From Anaerolineae bacterium (GTDB lineage: Bacteria > Chloroflexota > Anaerolineae > 4572-78 > J111): 64,000 bases of DNA. The stretch lies in the NCBI GenBank assembly GCA_023382535.1, contig JAHDWA010000010.1, positions 176,925-240,924 on the forward strand, given 5' to 3'. Below, one piece after another: positions 52,099 to 60,572 of this stretch; position 1 is the stretch's first letter, and every line of letters begins with the position of its first letter. The position numbers and the translations under genes are program-made. The notes beneath the pieces were generated by a model. That model searched no databases and was not told the DNA's origin. It saw only the letters and a program-made list of their open reading frames with translations.

Positions 52099-54168
52099 CT
52101 ATCCTTCTATCTCAATATCAAACTCACCAATTACAATATGGCGCGGGGCGGCTTCGACCTCAATATCAAAGCGCCGGCTCCAGCGCAGCAGGGTCAATAG
52201 AAACTCCAGCCAGGCCCGTTCGAGGTCGGGCAGACCTTTTTCGGCCAGGGCTGCCTCCACCCAGGCCAGGTCAGCCAGAGTAGTGCGGGTGAGAGGCTGG
52301 TGGCAGAGGCGGGCCAACTCGGAGGTCCACAGGCGGATGGTTTGATCGTAGCTGGCGCTGGCTAACCACTGGCCATCGGGGCTGATCGCCAGGCGAGTGA
52401 CCCAGTCGCCGTGGCCCTCCAGGGTTTGCAGCAGCTTGCCCTCCGGCACGCGCCACAAGCGCACGGTTTGATCCAGGCTGGCGCTGGCCATCAGCCAGCC
52501 GCCGGTATCGCCCGGCAGCGGGGCCGGGGTGAGCACCAGTCCAACCACCGCATCGGTATGCCCGCTCAACGTTTTGATCGGTTTGCCATCCGGCAGCCGC
52601 CACAGGCGGATGGTTTTATCCAGACTCCCGCTGGCTAACAGCAAATTGTCCGGGCTGACCGCCAGCCCGTTGACCGAGGCGGTGTGGCCGGCCAAGGTTT
52701 GGTGGAGGGCGCCATCCGGCAGCCGCCACAGGCGGATAGTTTGATCGCGCCCGGCGCTGGCGAGCAGACGCCCGTCGGGGCTGAAGGCGAGATGAATGAC
52801 CGGCGCGGTATGGCCGGCTAACGTTTTAAGCGCCTGGCCCTGGGGTAATTTCCACAGCCGCACCGAATGATCGCCGGCGCTGGCCAAGAGCTGCCCGTCG
52901 GGGCTGATGGCCAGGGCGTTGACCGTCCCGGCTACATTTTGCCAGGTTTGCAGCGCCAGGCCGTCGGGCAGCCGCCACAGGCGGAGGCTGTCGTCGTCGC
53001 TGCCGCTGACCAGCAGCCGGCCATCGGGGCTGATTGCCACGCCCCAGACCTCGCCGCTGTGACCTGCCAGAGTCTTGAGACAGTCGCCGCCGGGCAGCCG
53101 CCACAGCCGCAGCGTGTGGTCCTCGCCGCCGCTGGCCAGGAGCTGATTGTAAGGGCTGAGGGCCAGGTCATGTACCGCGCCGCTGTGACCGGTCAGCACC
53201 GCCTGGCAGCGGGTCGAGCGGCCCAGGGTCAGCCCTGCCGGATCGCATTTTTGGGCCAGTTGCTGCAGGTCAGCGAAAGCCTTTTGCTCCTCCGCCGAGT
53301 GCGCGGGCTGCCAGCCGGCCTCGCCCAGCCGCCGTAAAAGCGGGAGACTCCAAATCGCCGGCGCAGCTTGAGCCAGCCGCCACATTTCACCCCAGGTTCC
53401 CTCCTGGGTGAGCAGGGCCAACACGACCGCCCACTCGCTGCCGGTCATCTCGGCCAGGCGGCGGCGCTGCCGTCCCCCGGCCAGCACTTCAATAAAATCC
53501 GCCCGGCCAGCCCGGCGGGTCAGGTCGGTAATGCGCCGCTGCAGCCAGGCATGGCCGGTTTGATAGGCCGTCCGCAGCAGGCTGCGGTCAAAATCAAGCG
53601 CCTCATACTTTTCCCACTGCTCGCTCAACAGGAAAAAGAGGGCGCGCTGCTGCGGGTCAAGGGGAGTATAAGGCACGGTCAAGGCCAGCTCACGGACAAG
53701 AGGCTGGTCAGTTTCGATAACATGGCGGTAGAATTCGGCCTGCGCGGCCGGGTTTTGGAGGCGTTGAAAAGCCAAGCGAGCATGGCCGGCCACGGTCGGG
53801 TCGGGGTCGGCGCAGGCGTGCAGCAGCAGCTCGACGATCTCCGCGCCCGCCGGCTCAAACACCTCCAGCCGGCCCGTTTTCAAGGCGGTCAGCCAGCGCA
53901 GGCGCTCCGGGCTGGAAGCGACCCAGCCGGTCCCTTCCAGCCAGCCGCCCAGGCCGGCGTGGCGGGTGCTGGCCCAGACAGCGCAGACCGCATCACGGCC
54001 TGACGGTTCATTCAACTCGGCCAGGCCGGTCAGGACACCTTTTTGCACCGTCTCATCATCAAGCCGGGTGACGGCCTCGGCCAGCGCCCGGACCATGTCG
54101 GGAGCCTGGGAGCGGGTCAGTTCGCGGGTGAGGCTGGTGACGGCCTGGTGTGTTTGATCTTCCATCAT
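52099..54168 (-). CDS. HEAT-repeat/WD40 protein with seven-bladed propeller and GEFDIEIE tail
   Basis: A 689-residue protein counted from ATG 54168; a TTG at 54204, directly after the AAA+ stop, is an alternative. Residues 1-320 are HEAT-like helices sharing ALFFLLSEQWEKYEALDFDRSLLRTAYQ with the paralogue downstream. Residues about 335-635 form seven WD40 blades, most reading like TLAGHTASVNGLAVSPDNLL and IRLWRLPDG, so one complete propeller. The blades are very alike, suggesting recent expansion or gene conversion. The end reads IVIGEFDIEIEG. It immediately follows the AAA+ gene and is probably translationally coupled to it. A role as adaptor of the AAA+/Hsp70 system is inferred. Confidence 0.88.
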   Translation of the reverse strand: MMEDQTHQAVTSLTRELTRSQAPDMVRALAEAVTRLDDETVQKGVLTGLAELNEPSGRDAVCAVWASTRHAGLGGWLEGTGWVASSPERLRWLTALKTGRLEVFEPAGAEIVELLLHACADPDPTVAGHARLAFQRLQNPAAQAEFYRHVIETDQPLVRELALTVPYTPLDPQQRALFFLLSEQWEKYEALDFDRSLLRTAYQTGHAWLQRRITDLTRRAGRADFIEVLAGGRQRRRLAEMTGSEWAVVLALLTQEGTWGEMWRLAQAAPAIWSLPLLRRLGEAGWQPAHSAEEQKAFADLQQLAQKCDPAGLTLGRSTRCQAVLTGHSGAVHDLALSPYNQLLASGGEDHTLRLWRLPGGDCLKTLAGHSGEVWGVAISPDGRLLVSGSDDDSLRLWRLPDGLALQTWQNVAGTVNALAISPDGQLLASAGDHSVRLWKLPQGQALKTLAGHTAPVIHLAFSPDGRLLASAGRDQTIRLWRLPDGALHQTLAGHTASVNGLAVSPDNLLLASGSLDKTIRLWRLPDGKPIKTLSGHTDAVVGLVLTPAPLPGDTGGWLMASASLDQTVRLWRVPEGKLLQTLEGHGDWVTRLAISPDGQWLASASYDQTIRLWTSELARLCHQPLTRTTLADLAWVEAALAEKGLPDLERAWLEFLLTLLRWSRRFDIEVEAAPRHIVIGEFDIEIEG

Positions 54169-54204
54169 GCGGCTGATTGTACCTTGGGCATAATGAAAGG
54201 TCAA

Positions 54205-55734
54205 TCAGCTTTGGCTGGGGCCAAGCTGCAGCGGTACAAAGCGCTGCTCAGCCTCGCGGACCTCCTCGAAGGAGGCCGACTGGGCGCGGCCCTCGCGCAG
54301 CCAGTCGCGTAAAGCTCCAATGGTTTCGCGCTGCGAGACGGACAGGGGCACCTGGCGTTCCAGAGCGGCCGAGATGTCCTCGGTGGTAAATTCCCGCCCG
54401 GCGTTGAAGCCGAGATACATGGCGTCAATAATGGCCTGCTCCAGTTCGGCCCCAACGTAGCCCTCGGACTCGCGGGCCAGCCGGGCCGGATCAAAATCCT
54501 GGGGCAAGCGGCCTCGTTTGCGCAGGTGAACGGTCAAGATTTCCTGCCGTTCTTCCAGGGTGGGCAGGTCGAGGAAAAAGATTTCGTCAAAACGGCCCTT
54601 GCGCAGCAGTTCGGGCGGCAGGCTGGCGATGTCGTTGGCGGTGGCGACCACAAAGCAGGGCGCGGTCTTCTCCTGCATCCAGGTCAAAATGGTGCCAAAA
54701 ACGCGGGTGCTGGTCCCGCTGTCGAGGCCGCCGTGAGCCAGCCCTTTTTCCATCTCGTCAATCCAGACGACGCAGGGGGCTACGGTTTCGGCCAGTTGGA
54801 GCGCTCGCCGCGCCCGCGCCTCCGACTCGCCGACCAGGCTGCCAAAGAGCGCGCCGATGTCCAGCCGCAATAAAGGCAGCCGCCACAACCCGCCGATCAT
54901 CTTGGCGGTCAGGCTCTTGCCGGTGCCGGGGATGCCAATCAGGGCAATGCCTTTGGGCGCGGGCAGCCCGTAATCTCGCGCTTCCTGGGTAAAAGCGCGC
55001 TCGCGCAGGCGCAGCCATTCCTTGAGCACGCCCAGGCCGCCCACGTCGTCGGGTGTTTCGTGGGTGGCGTAAAACTCCAGGGCTTCGCTCTCGCGGATGA
55101 TCTGTTTTTTCTCTTCGGTTACCAGGTCAATGTCCCGGTCATCTAACTGCCCATCGCGGACAATGGCCTTGGCAAAAACACGATGGGCCTGAGCGGCGGT
55201 CAGTCCCAGGGCGGCCTGGACTAACTTTTCCCGGCCCAGGCGGGTCAGGTTGACCTTCACCCCGGAGGTCTGCGTAAGCTGGTTGAGCACCGATTCCAGC
55301 TCCGGCGCGTTGGGCAGCGGGAACTCGACCACAACCGTTTCATCCCGCAACTCTTCCGGTACTTCGTCGCCCGGTGCGGTGATGATGATGGATTTTTTGG
55401 TGAATTTCAGCCGCTGGGCCACACTGCGCAGTTTACGCTTGATTTGGGGGTTGTTCCAAAGTTCGTGAAAATCTTTAAGCACGAAGACAGTGTTAATGTC
55501 TTCGGCTTTGTCAATCTGCTCCAGGGCGGTTTTGGGGTCAGGCGCAACCGGCGCAGAGCCGCCGCCGCTGAGAAGCTGAAACCCTTCCGCCGCATCCCAG
55601 GTCAGGCAGCGCCGCCGGTTCTGGTCACAGATGGATTTGAGGCTTTGCAGCGCCCGCTCCTCTTCCGGGGTAACCAGTACCAGGAGGGTAAAACGCGCCC
55701 GCAGGTATAGCTCAAGTTCTTGTTCGATGGTCAT
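54205..55734 (-). CDS. Ycf46-like AAA+ ATPase
   Basis: A 509-residue AAA+ protein. The N-terminal 230 residues ([63 protein letters not shown]) form the degenerate first module typical of Ycf46. The active ATPase has Walker A GIPGTGKS (267-274), Walker B WIDEMEK (324-330), a sensor 1 segment VVATANDI, and the arginine-finger region [16 protein letters not shown]. Ycf46-like proteins occur in cyanobacteria, plastids and scattered bacteria, with ill-defined roles. The gene starts 15 bases after the PNKP-like gene and runs into the HEAT/WD40 gene. It is the likely motor of the cluster. Confidence 0.92.
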   Translation of the reverse strand: MTIEQELELYLRARFTLLVLVTPEEERALQSLKSICDQNRRRCLTWDAAEGFQLLSGGGSAPVAPDPKTALEQIDKAEDINTVFVLKDFHELWNNPQIKRKLRSVAQRLKFTKKSIIITAPGDEVPEELRDETVVVEFPLPNAPELESVLNQLTQTSGVKVNLTRLGREKLVQAALGLTAAQAHRVFAKAIVRDGQLDDRDIDLVTEEKKQIIRESEALEFYATHETPDDVGGLGVLKEWLRLRERAFTQEARDYGLPAPKGIALIGIPGTGKSLTAKMIGGLWRLPLLRLDIGALFGSLVGESEARARRALQLAETVAPCVVWIDEMEKGLAHGGLDSGTSTRVFGTILTWMQEKTAPCFVVATANDIASLPPELLRKGRFDEIFFLDLPTLEERQEILTVHLRKRGRLPQDFDPARLARESEGYVGAELEQAIIDAMYLGFNAGREFTTEDISAALERQVPLSVSQRETIGALRDWLREGRAQSASFEEVREAEQRFVPLQLGPSQS

Positions 55735-55749
55735 AATTTTCTCTGTAAT

Positions 55750-56199
55750 TTAAAATTCTCCCGGCGCGCACTGCAAACAAATAAAGCCTTCTTCGCGCCA
55801 CATGTTGACGACGCGACTCCTGTCCTCAACAATGAAGGCTATGCGCGACCGCTCGATGGTGTGAAGCATCTCCCGTTTGATGACCACGTCACTTCTGCGG
55901 TCGTTACTGGGGCGTAACAATAAGGCGTGACACTTTACCCCGTACCTTGACAGCCACGTTTCCGTTTCCTCACGATACTTTTCGGGCCGGCCTGAGCACA
56001 GAATGATCTGAAAGCCGGCCTCGTAAAGCGTGTTGCACAACCTCAGCATCGGCGCGATGGGCTTATCCCTGGCCATCCCTTGAAAGAAAGCCTCCCAATC
56101 TTTTGGCTTTTTCAACAGGTGATGCTGCCGCGCCGAAATATCGGCCAGGGTGCCATCTATATCGAAAATGACAATTTCATCTTTTGTTTCTGCGCTCAT
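55750..56199 (-). CDS. PNKP-like 3'-phosphatase (HAD superfamily)
   Basis: A 149-residue HAD-fold protein. Motif I is IFDIDGTLADI (Asp13 nucleophile, Asp15), motif II lies in ILCSGRPEKY, and motif III/IV in FIVEDRSRVVNMWREEGF. Size and sequence (DWEAFFQGMARDKPI, ETETWLSRYGVKCHALLLR) resemble the 3'-phosphatase module of phage-type polynucleotide kinase. Other HAD phosphatases remain possible. It is the first gene of the minus-strand run, 15 bases ahead of the AAA+ gene. Confidence 0.82.
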   Translation of the reverse strand: MSAETKDEIVIFDIDGTLADISARQHHLLKKPKDWEAFFQGMARDKPIAPMLRLCNTLYEAGFQIILCSGRPEKYREETETWLSRYGVKCHALLLRPSNDRRSDVVIKREMLHTIERSRIAFIVEDRSRVVNMWREEGFICLQCAPGEF

Positions 56200-56291
56200 C
56201 TTTCGACTCTACTCAAGCCAAATTTCGGTCATTGTAGCATATCTTTACCCGCCCTGGCAATACTCTAAAAATTGTTCTACGGCCAGGGAGT

Positions 56292-57437
56292 CTACCCGCC
56301 CAAAACCCGCCGGGCGATGACCATGCGCAGGATTTCGCTGGTTCCTTCGCCGATGGTCAAAAGCCGCTGGTCGCGGTAGATGCGCTCGACCGGAAACTCG
56401 GCGCTGTAGCCGTAGCCGCCGTGGATCTGGATGGCTTTATAGGCCACGCGCTCGGCGGTTTCGCTGGCAAAAAGTTTGGCCATTGCCGCTTCTTTGGCAA
56501 AGGCCAGCCCCTGATCTTTCAGCCAGGCCGCCCGGTAAACCAGCAGGCGGGCAGCTTCGATTTCAGTGCTCATATCGGCGATCATGTGCTGGATGGCCTG
56601 ATGCTGGCCGATGGGCTGGCCAAAGCTGTGGCGGTCGCGGGCGTAGCGCACTGCCTCATCCAGGGCGGCCTGGGCCAGGCCGACGGCCATGGCCCCAATG
56701 CCAATCCGGCCGCCATCCAGGGTGATCAGAGTTTGCTGCAAGCCACGTCCCTCTTCGCCCAGCAGGTTCTCTTTCGGTACACCTACCCCGTCAAAGGTGA
56801 GCATATGGGTGGGCGAGCCGCGCAGCCCCATCTTTTTCTCAGGCGGGTGAATGGTCAGGCCGGGCCGGCCGGTCTCGACGAGGAGCATGCTAAAGCCCCT
56901 GGTGCCCGCCTGGCGGTCGGTGCGGCAGAGGGTAACAATCAGGGGAGCGAGGCTGGGATTGGTAATCCAGGCTTTGCTGCCGGTGATGCTCCAGGAGTCG
57001 CCCCCATCTGCGGCGGTCGTCTGCACCCCCCCGGCCAGATCGCTGCCCGCGCCCGGCTCTGTCAGGGCCAATGCGCCCAACCCCTCGCCCGACATCAGCG
57101 CCGGGAGATAGCGGGCTTTCTGTGTCGCCGTGCCAAAAGCCACCAGCGGGCCGACACACAGGCCGTTATGGGCGGCGACAGAGAGAGCGGTACTGCCACA
57201 GGCCCGGCCCAGTTCTTCAACAGCAATCGCCGCGCTGACCGCATCCAGCCCCGGCCCGCCATCCGTCTCGGGGACCGGCAGGGCCAGCAGTCCCAAAGGA
57301 GCCATTTTCCTGACGATGTCCAGCGGCAGCCTGCCTTCGGCGTCCGTTTGGGCGGCGCGCGGTTTCAGTTCGGCCTGGCAAAAATCACGCACCGCCTCCT
57401 GCCACATGCGCTGTTCCGGGTTGAGTTGAAAGTCCAT
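56292..57437 (-). CDS. Acyl-CoA dehydrogenase
   Basis: A 381-residue FAD-dependent dehydrogenase that introduces the 2,3-double bond in acyl-CoA thioesters. Start ATG 57437 after GGGAGAAA. Signatures are ALTEPGAGSDLAGGVQT, ITGSKAWITN, RDRHSFGQPIGQHQAIQHMIADM and IQIHGGYGYSAEFPVERIYRD. The catalytic Glu is in LTIGEGTSEILRMVIARRVLG, the short/medium-chain position. Electron acceptor genes (etfAB) are not in the window. It is divergent from the CitE-like gene; both may serve acyl-CoA breakdown. Confidence 0.95.
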   Translation of the reverse strand: MDFQLNPEQRMWQEAVRDFCQAELKPRAAQTDAEGRLPLDIVRKMAPLGLLALPVPETDGGPGLDAVSAAIAVEELGRACGSTALSVAAHNGLCVGPLVAFGTATQKARYLPALMSGEGLGALALTEPGAGSDLAGGVQTTAADGGDSWSITGSKAWITNPSLAPLIVTLCRTDRQAGTRGFSMLLVETGRPGLTIHPPEKKMGLRGSPTHMLTFDGVGVPKENLLGEEGRGLQQTLITLDGGRIGIGAMAVGLAQAALDEAVRYARDRHSFGQPIGQHQAIQHMIADMSTEIEAARLLVYRAAWLKDQGLAFAKEAAMAKLFASETAERVAYKAIQIHGGYGYSAEFPVERIYRDQRLLTIGEGTSEILRMVIARRVLGG

Positions 57438-57462
57438 AGTTTCTCCCTGGCAAATAATGTTG

Positions 57463-57555
57463 CACACAGAGACCCACAAAGGAGCACAAAGAGTCACAGA
57501 GTTTTTGAGAACTTCTCGGCGTGCCTCTGTGACTTCTCCGCGTTCTCTGTGTTCC
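57463..57555. repeat. Foldback element of CACAGAG words
   Basis: Words such as CACACAGAGACCCACAAAGG and GTCACAGAG (57463-57502) recur inverted as CTCTGTGACTTCTCC and TTCTCTGTGTTCC (57526-57555). This is the longest foldback in the window, between acyl-CoA dehydrogenase and the CitE-like gene. Confidence 0.6.
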
Positions 57556-57729
57556 TGATATTTTTATCCTCAGTGGTATGTCTTGCCTCTCCAAAGCTGA
57601 ATCTGTTGCTTTGAATTTTACCACGAGTTGCGCCCAACCCAAACACCCCATTTCTTTATCTCAAAGTTTTGGCATCTCCTTGATTGGCGTAGAATAATTC
57701 CGTCAATTTTTTGCCCGGAGAGGAATATT

Positions 57730-58656
57730 ATGACTGATAAGGATTTTGCCGACTCCCCCCGCCCCGAACCGCTGCGGCGGTCGGTGCTGTTTGTGCCCGG
57801 CGACAGCCTGCGCAAGATCAACAAGGCAACCGAGTTGGAGACGGACAGCCTCATTTTGGACCTGGAAGACGGTGTGGCCTTTAACCGCAAAGGGGAGGCC
57901 CGCCGCACGGTTGCCGAGGCGCTGGGCAGGCTTGATTTTGGCCGGCGCGAGCGGCTGGTCCGGCTCAACCCACTTCCTGCCCCGGTTCAACTCGATGGCC
58001 TGCCTGCCGAGGATCTTCTGGCTACGCTGGAAGCCCGTCCCGCCGGTTATGTCATCCCCAAGGTGGAGACTCCGGAACATATTCGGATAGTGAGTGACTA
58101 TCTAGATCAAGCCGAAGCCCAGCGAGGCTGGCCAGCCAACTCCATCCGGCTGCTGGCCATGATTGAAACGGCCAGGGGTGTGTTGAATATCGGCCAGATT
58201 GCCCAGGCCAGCCAACGGCTGGAGGCGCTGGTGTTTGGGGCCGAAGACCTGGCCAACGACCTGGGGGCCAAGCGGACGCGAGCCGGCTGGGAAGTATTCT
58301 ACGCTCGCAGCGCCATCGTTACGGCTGCGGCGGCCTTCGGGTTACAAGCCATTGATATGGTTTTTGTTCATCTGGACGATCTGCCGGGGCTGGAGGAAGA
58401 GTGCCGCTTTGCCCGGCAGTTGGGCTTCGCCGGCAAAACCGCCATTCATCCGCGCCAGATTGAGGTGATCAACCGTCTCTTTGCCCCTTCCCCTGAAGAA
58501 ATTGAGCAGGCTCTGCGGCTGGTTCAGGCTTTTGCCGCCCATCAGGCCGCTGGGACCGGCGCTTTTGAACTGGACGGCAAAATGGTTGATCTGCCCGTAA
58601 TGCGCACGGCTGAAAGGGTGCTGGCCAAGGCGAAGGCGGCGGGATTACTGAACTAA
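57730..58656 (+). CDS. CitE-like CoA-ester lyase (HpcH/HpaI family)
   Basis: A 308-residue TIM-barrel lyase related to citrate lyase beta subunit and malyl/citramalyl-CoA lyases. The start is ATG 57730 after AGAGGA. Signatures: RRSVLFVPGDSLRKINKA, DSLILDLEDGV, YVIPKVETPEHI, LLAMIETARGVLNIGQIA (metal Glu), VFGAEDLANDLGAKRT (metal Asp) and FAGKTAIHPRQIEVIN. No citrate lyase alpha or acyl-carrier subunit is present, so a stand-alone CoA-ester lyase (malyl-, citramalyl- or similar) is likely. A TAGAAT box at 57690 may serve as -10. Confidence 0.92.
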   Translation: MTDKDFADSPRPEPLRRSVLFVPGDSLRKINKATELETDSLILDLEDGVAFNRKGEARRTVAEALGRLDFGRRERLVRLNPLPAPVQLDGLPAEDLLATLEARPAGYVIPKVETPEHIRIVSDYLDQAEAQRGWPANSIRLLAMIETARGVLNIGQIAQASQRLEALVFGAEDLANDLGAKRTRAGWEVFYARSAIVTAAAAFGLQAIDMVFVHLDDLPGLEEECRFARQLGFAGKTAIHPRQIEVINRLFAPSPEEIEQALRLVQAFAAHQAAGTGAFELDGKMVDLPVMRTAERVLAKAKAAGLLN

Positions 58657-58768
58657 CGATGGTCCTGTCAAGCCTGGGGGACAAATAGAAAGCGAAGCTG
58701 GATTTGCCCGCAAGCCTGAGGGGCTAGTAAATCTGGGCGGAAGCAAGTCGGTGGTGGGTAGTAATGGC

Positions 58769-58794
58769 TCTAGCCGGCTAGACCCCTGAAGGGG
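58769..58794 (+). terminator. Palindrome and short hairpin behind the CitE-like gene
   Basis: TCTAGCCGGCTAGA (58769-58782) is a perfect 14-bp palindrome, and it is followed at once by CCCCT-GA-AGGGG (58783-58794) and TTATT. The pair may act as terminator between the CitE-like gene and the regulator; the U-tract is weak. Confidence 0.4.
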
Positions 58795-58841
58795 TTATTC
58801 CATACGCTGGAGTTATTTACGCCGCCGCGTACCAGACCAAT

Positions 58842-58870
58842 TTGACAGAGTCGTTATTAAACCGTAATAT
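58842..58870 (+). promoter_or_regulatory. Promoter of the GntR regulator
   Basis: TTGACA (58842-58847), 17 bases, TAATAT (58865-58870): a near-perfect sigma-70 promoter whose -10 overlaps the operator at 58866-58883, implying autorepression. Start near 58877. Confidence 0.75.
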
Positions 58871-58883
58871 TGTTGACAATATT
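58866..58883. promoter_or_regulatory. GntR operator 1 (AATATTGTTGACAATATT)
   Basis: An 18-bp palindrome with 8-bp perfect arms and core ATTGT-TG-ACAAT, sitting on the -10 and start site of the regulator gene. The core matches the operator type of FadR/VanR-subfamily GntR regulators (family knowledge). A matching site lies at 59647. Confidence 0.7.
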
Positions 58884-58946
58884 GGTAACAATTATGTCGC
58901 AAATCTATTTACTTTATCACCCTTAACTGAATTTGGACCCCAATCT

Positions 58947-59603
58947 ATGCCTGAAGCCGATAAGATTACTGAAACCGATGAAAGCTACGCCCGTCTGTAT
59001 AAGGCCATTGTGCGAGGAGAACTGCTGCCCAATGAAAGGTTGGTCGAGTTGGAGTTGGCCGAGAAGTTTGGTGTAGGCCGCGCCGCCGTGCGAACCGCCC
59101 TGGTCCGGCTGGAGCAAGAGGGACTGGTTGAACGCGAGCCCAATCGTGGAGCGCGTGTTCGCCTGGTTTCGGAGGCTGAAGCCGTGGAAATGTACGAGGT
59201 TCGAGCGGTGTTAGAAGGATTGGTCGCTCGCTATGCGGCCCGTAACGCTACCGAGCAGGACATTGCCGACCTGCGGACCATCCACAAGCAAATGGAAGCG
59301 TACTTGAGTCAGGGTGAGTTGCTGGGAATTTCAGATTTGAACGCCGAATTGCACGAAAAGTTGTTGCAAATTGCCCACCATCAAACAGTGACCCGCTTGC
59401 TTGAACGTTTGCGCGCCCAGCGGGTGCGCTTTCAGTACCGTACTATTTTGGTAGCAGGCCGTGCTCAACACTCCCTGGCTGAACATCGGGCTATCATCGA
59501 GGCGGTAGCCGCCCACAACAGCGATGCGGCAGAAGCAGCGATGCGCCACCATCTGGCCAAGGTAACTGAGGCGATGCGGCAAAGTATAGGCGCTGCCCTT
59601 TAA
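58947..59603 (+). CDS. GntR-family regulator, FadR (FCD) subfamily
   Basis: A 218-residue repressor. Start ATG 58947 is chosen since the in-frame upstream extension begins inside the -35 box and crosses the operator. Residues 10-75 are the winged helix (YKAIVRGELLPNERLVELELAEKFGVGRAAVRTALVRLEQEGLVEREPNRGARVR). Residues about 85-210 are the all-helical FCD ligand domain with metal ligands in DLNAELHEKL, EHRAII and MRHHL. FCD regulators respond to carboxylic or aromatic acids. It probably represses itself and the operon from 59717 through the two ATTGT-N2-ACAAT sites. Confidence 0.92.
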   Translation: MPEADKITETDESYARLYKAIVRGELLPNERLVELELAEKFGVGRAAVRTALVRLEQEGLVEREPNRGARVRLVSEAEAVEMYEVRAVLEGLVARYAARNATEQDIADLRTIHKQMEAYLSQGELLGISDLNAELHEKLLQIAHHQTVTRLLERLRAQRVRFQYRTILVAGRAQHSLAEHRAIIEAVAAHNSDAAEAAMRHHLAKVTEAMRQSIGAAL

Positions 59604-59646
59604 ACTGACCGGCGGGCGGGCGGGCTGCAAATCCAGTTCTTACGAT

Positions 59647-59662
59647 AAATTGTCAACAATTT
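59647..59662. promoter_or_regulatory. GntR operator 2 (AAATTGTCAACAATTT)
   Basis: A 16-bp palindrome with core ATTGT-CA-ACAAT, the same half-sites as operator 1, in the gap before the catabolic operon. A degenerate extra half TTGTTGTCA follows (59662-59670). Confidence 0.68.
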
Positions 59663-59674
59663 TGTTGTCACTTT

Positions 59675-59692
59675 TGCGTAAACCATTACGCA
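59675..59692. promoter_or_regulatory. Second palindrome TGCGTAA-ACCA-TTACGCA
   Basis: Perfect 7-bp arms between GntR operator 2 and the first catabolic gene. The half-site differs from the GntR one, so it may bind another regulator or form a 5'-UTR hairpin. Confidence 0.45.
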
Positions 59693-59716
59693 TCATGTAT
59701 CAATTCTGGAGCATCC

Positions 59717-60496
59717 ATGAAAATAGCCATCCTGGGTCTGGGCGAAGCGGGCAGCGCCATTGCAGCCGACATGGCGGCGGCAGGCTTGACCGTAGCGGCT
59801 TGGGACCCAAACCCTAAACGGGTTCCACCCGGCGTAACCCTGACCGCAAACGATCAGGCAGCAATCAACAGCGCCGACATTATCCTGAGTGTCAACCTGG
59901 CTTCAATCGCCGCTGATGTGGCCCGGTCAGCCTTGACTGCCTTAACCGAGGGGCAAGTTTATGCTGATCTCAACACCGCCTCACCGGGGGTAAAGCGTGA
60001 TATTGCCGAGGTTCTGCGGCCAAGCGGCGCTTTGTTTGCCGATGTGGCCTTGCTGGCTCCCGTACCGGGTAGAGGGTTACGCACGCCCACACTGGCAGCG
60101 GGGCCGGGAGCCAAACGGTTTCATGCTCTGCTAACCCCGTATGGCATGCCGGTGACGCTGCTCGATGCGCCGGCGGGCAGCGCCGCCGCCTGCAAGTTAG
60201 TGCGAAGCATTTTTATGAAAGGCGTGGCTGCGGTGGTGATTGAGTGTCTTGAGGCGGCTGAACAGCTTGATTGCACTGCCTGGACCAGAGCACAGCTTCT
60301 GACCGTCATTCGGGACGAAGCGTTAATTGACCGCTTTGTGGAAGGCAGCCGCACCCACGCCGTACGGCGCATCCACGAGATGGAAGCCGCCGCCGCCCTT
60401 CTGGCTGAAATTGGGGTGGCCTCTTATCTAACCAGGGCAACCATTGAACGGCTTGAAGCACTGGCCGGTCAGTCAAAAATCAGAGTAGCAAGGTAG
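59717..60496 (+). CDS. 6PGDH-like NAD(P)-dependent oxidoreductase with DUF1932 domain
   Basis: A 259-residue protein with an N-terminal Rossmann domain (IAILGLGEAGSAIAADMAAAGLTVAAWD) and a helical C-terminal domain of the DUF1932 type (GSAAACKLVRSIFMKGVAAVVIECLEAAEQL). It is related to hydroxyisobutyrate dehydrogenases and 6-phosphogluconate dehydrogenase. The usual catalytic Lys is in CKLVRSIFMKG. GGAG precedes the ATG. It is the first gene of the GntR-controlled operon and may reduce or oxidise a hydroxy-/oxo-acid intermediate of aromatic breakdown. Confidence 0.87.
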   Translation: MKIAILGLGEAGSAIAADMAAAGLTVAAWDPNPKRVPPGVTLTANDQAAINSADIILSVNLASIAADVARSALTALTEGQVYADLNTASPGVKRDIAEVLRPSGALFADVALLAPVPGRGLRTPTLAAGPGAKRFHALLTPYGMPVTLLDAPAGSAAACKLVRSIFMKGVAAVVIECLEAAEQLDCTAWTRAQLLTVIRDEALIDRFVEGSRTHAVRRIHEMEAAAALLAEIGVASYLTRATIERLEALAGQSKIRVAR

Positions 60497-60527
60497 CAAA
60501 GTAGCAAACCTGTTACCTTGCTACCTG
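60484..60527. repeat. Foldback element of GTAGCAA words
   Basis: AGTAGCAAGGTAGCAAAGTAG (arm 60484-60509) pairs with GTTACCTTGCTACCTG (60512-60527), overlapping the 3' end of the dehydrogenase gene. Confidence 0.6.
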
Positions 60528-60572
60528 TTTCAGTGGCAAAACTTTTCTGAAGAACTATTTCAAGGAGAGCCA

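Noticed and set aside
58842..58946. N-terminal extension of the GntR regulator from TTG 58842
   Set aside because: The TTG is the -35 box of its promoter and the extension crosses an 18-bp operator; homologous sequence starts at the ATG at 58947.
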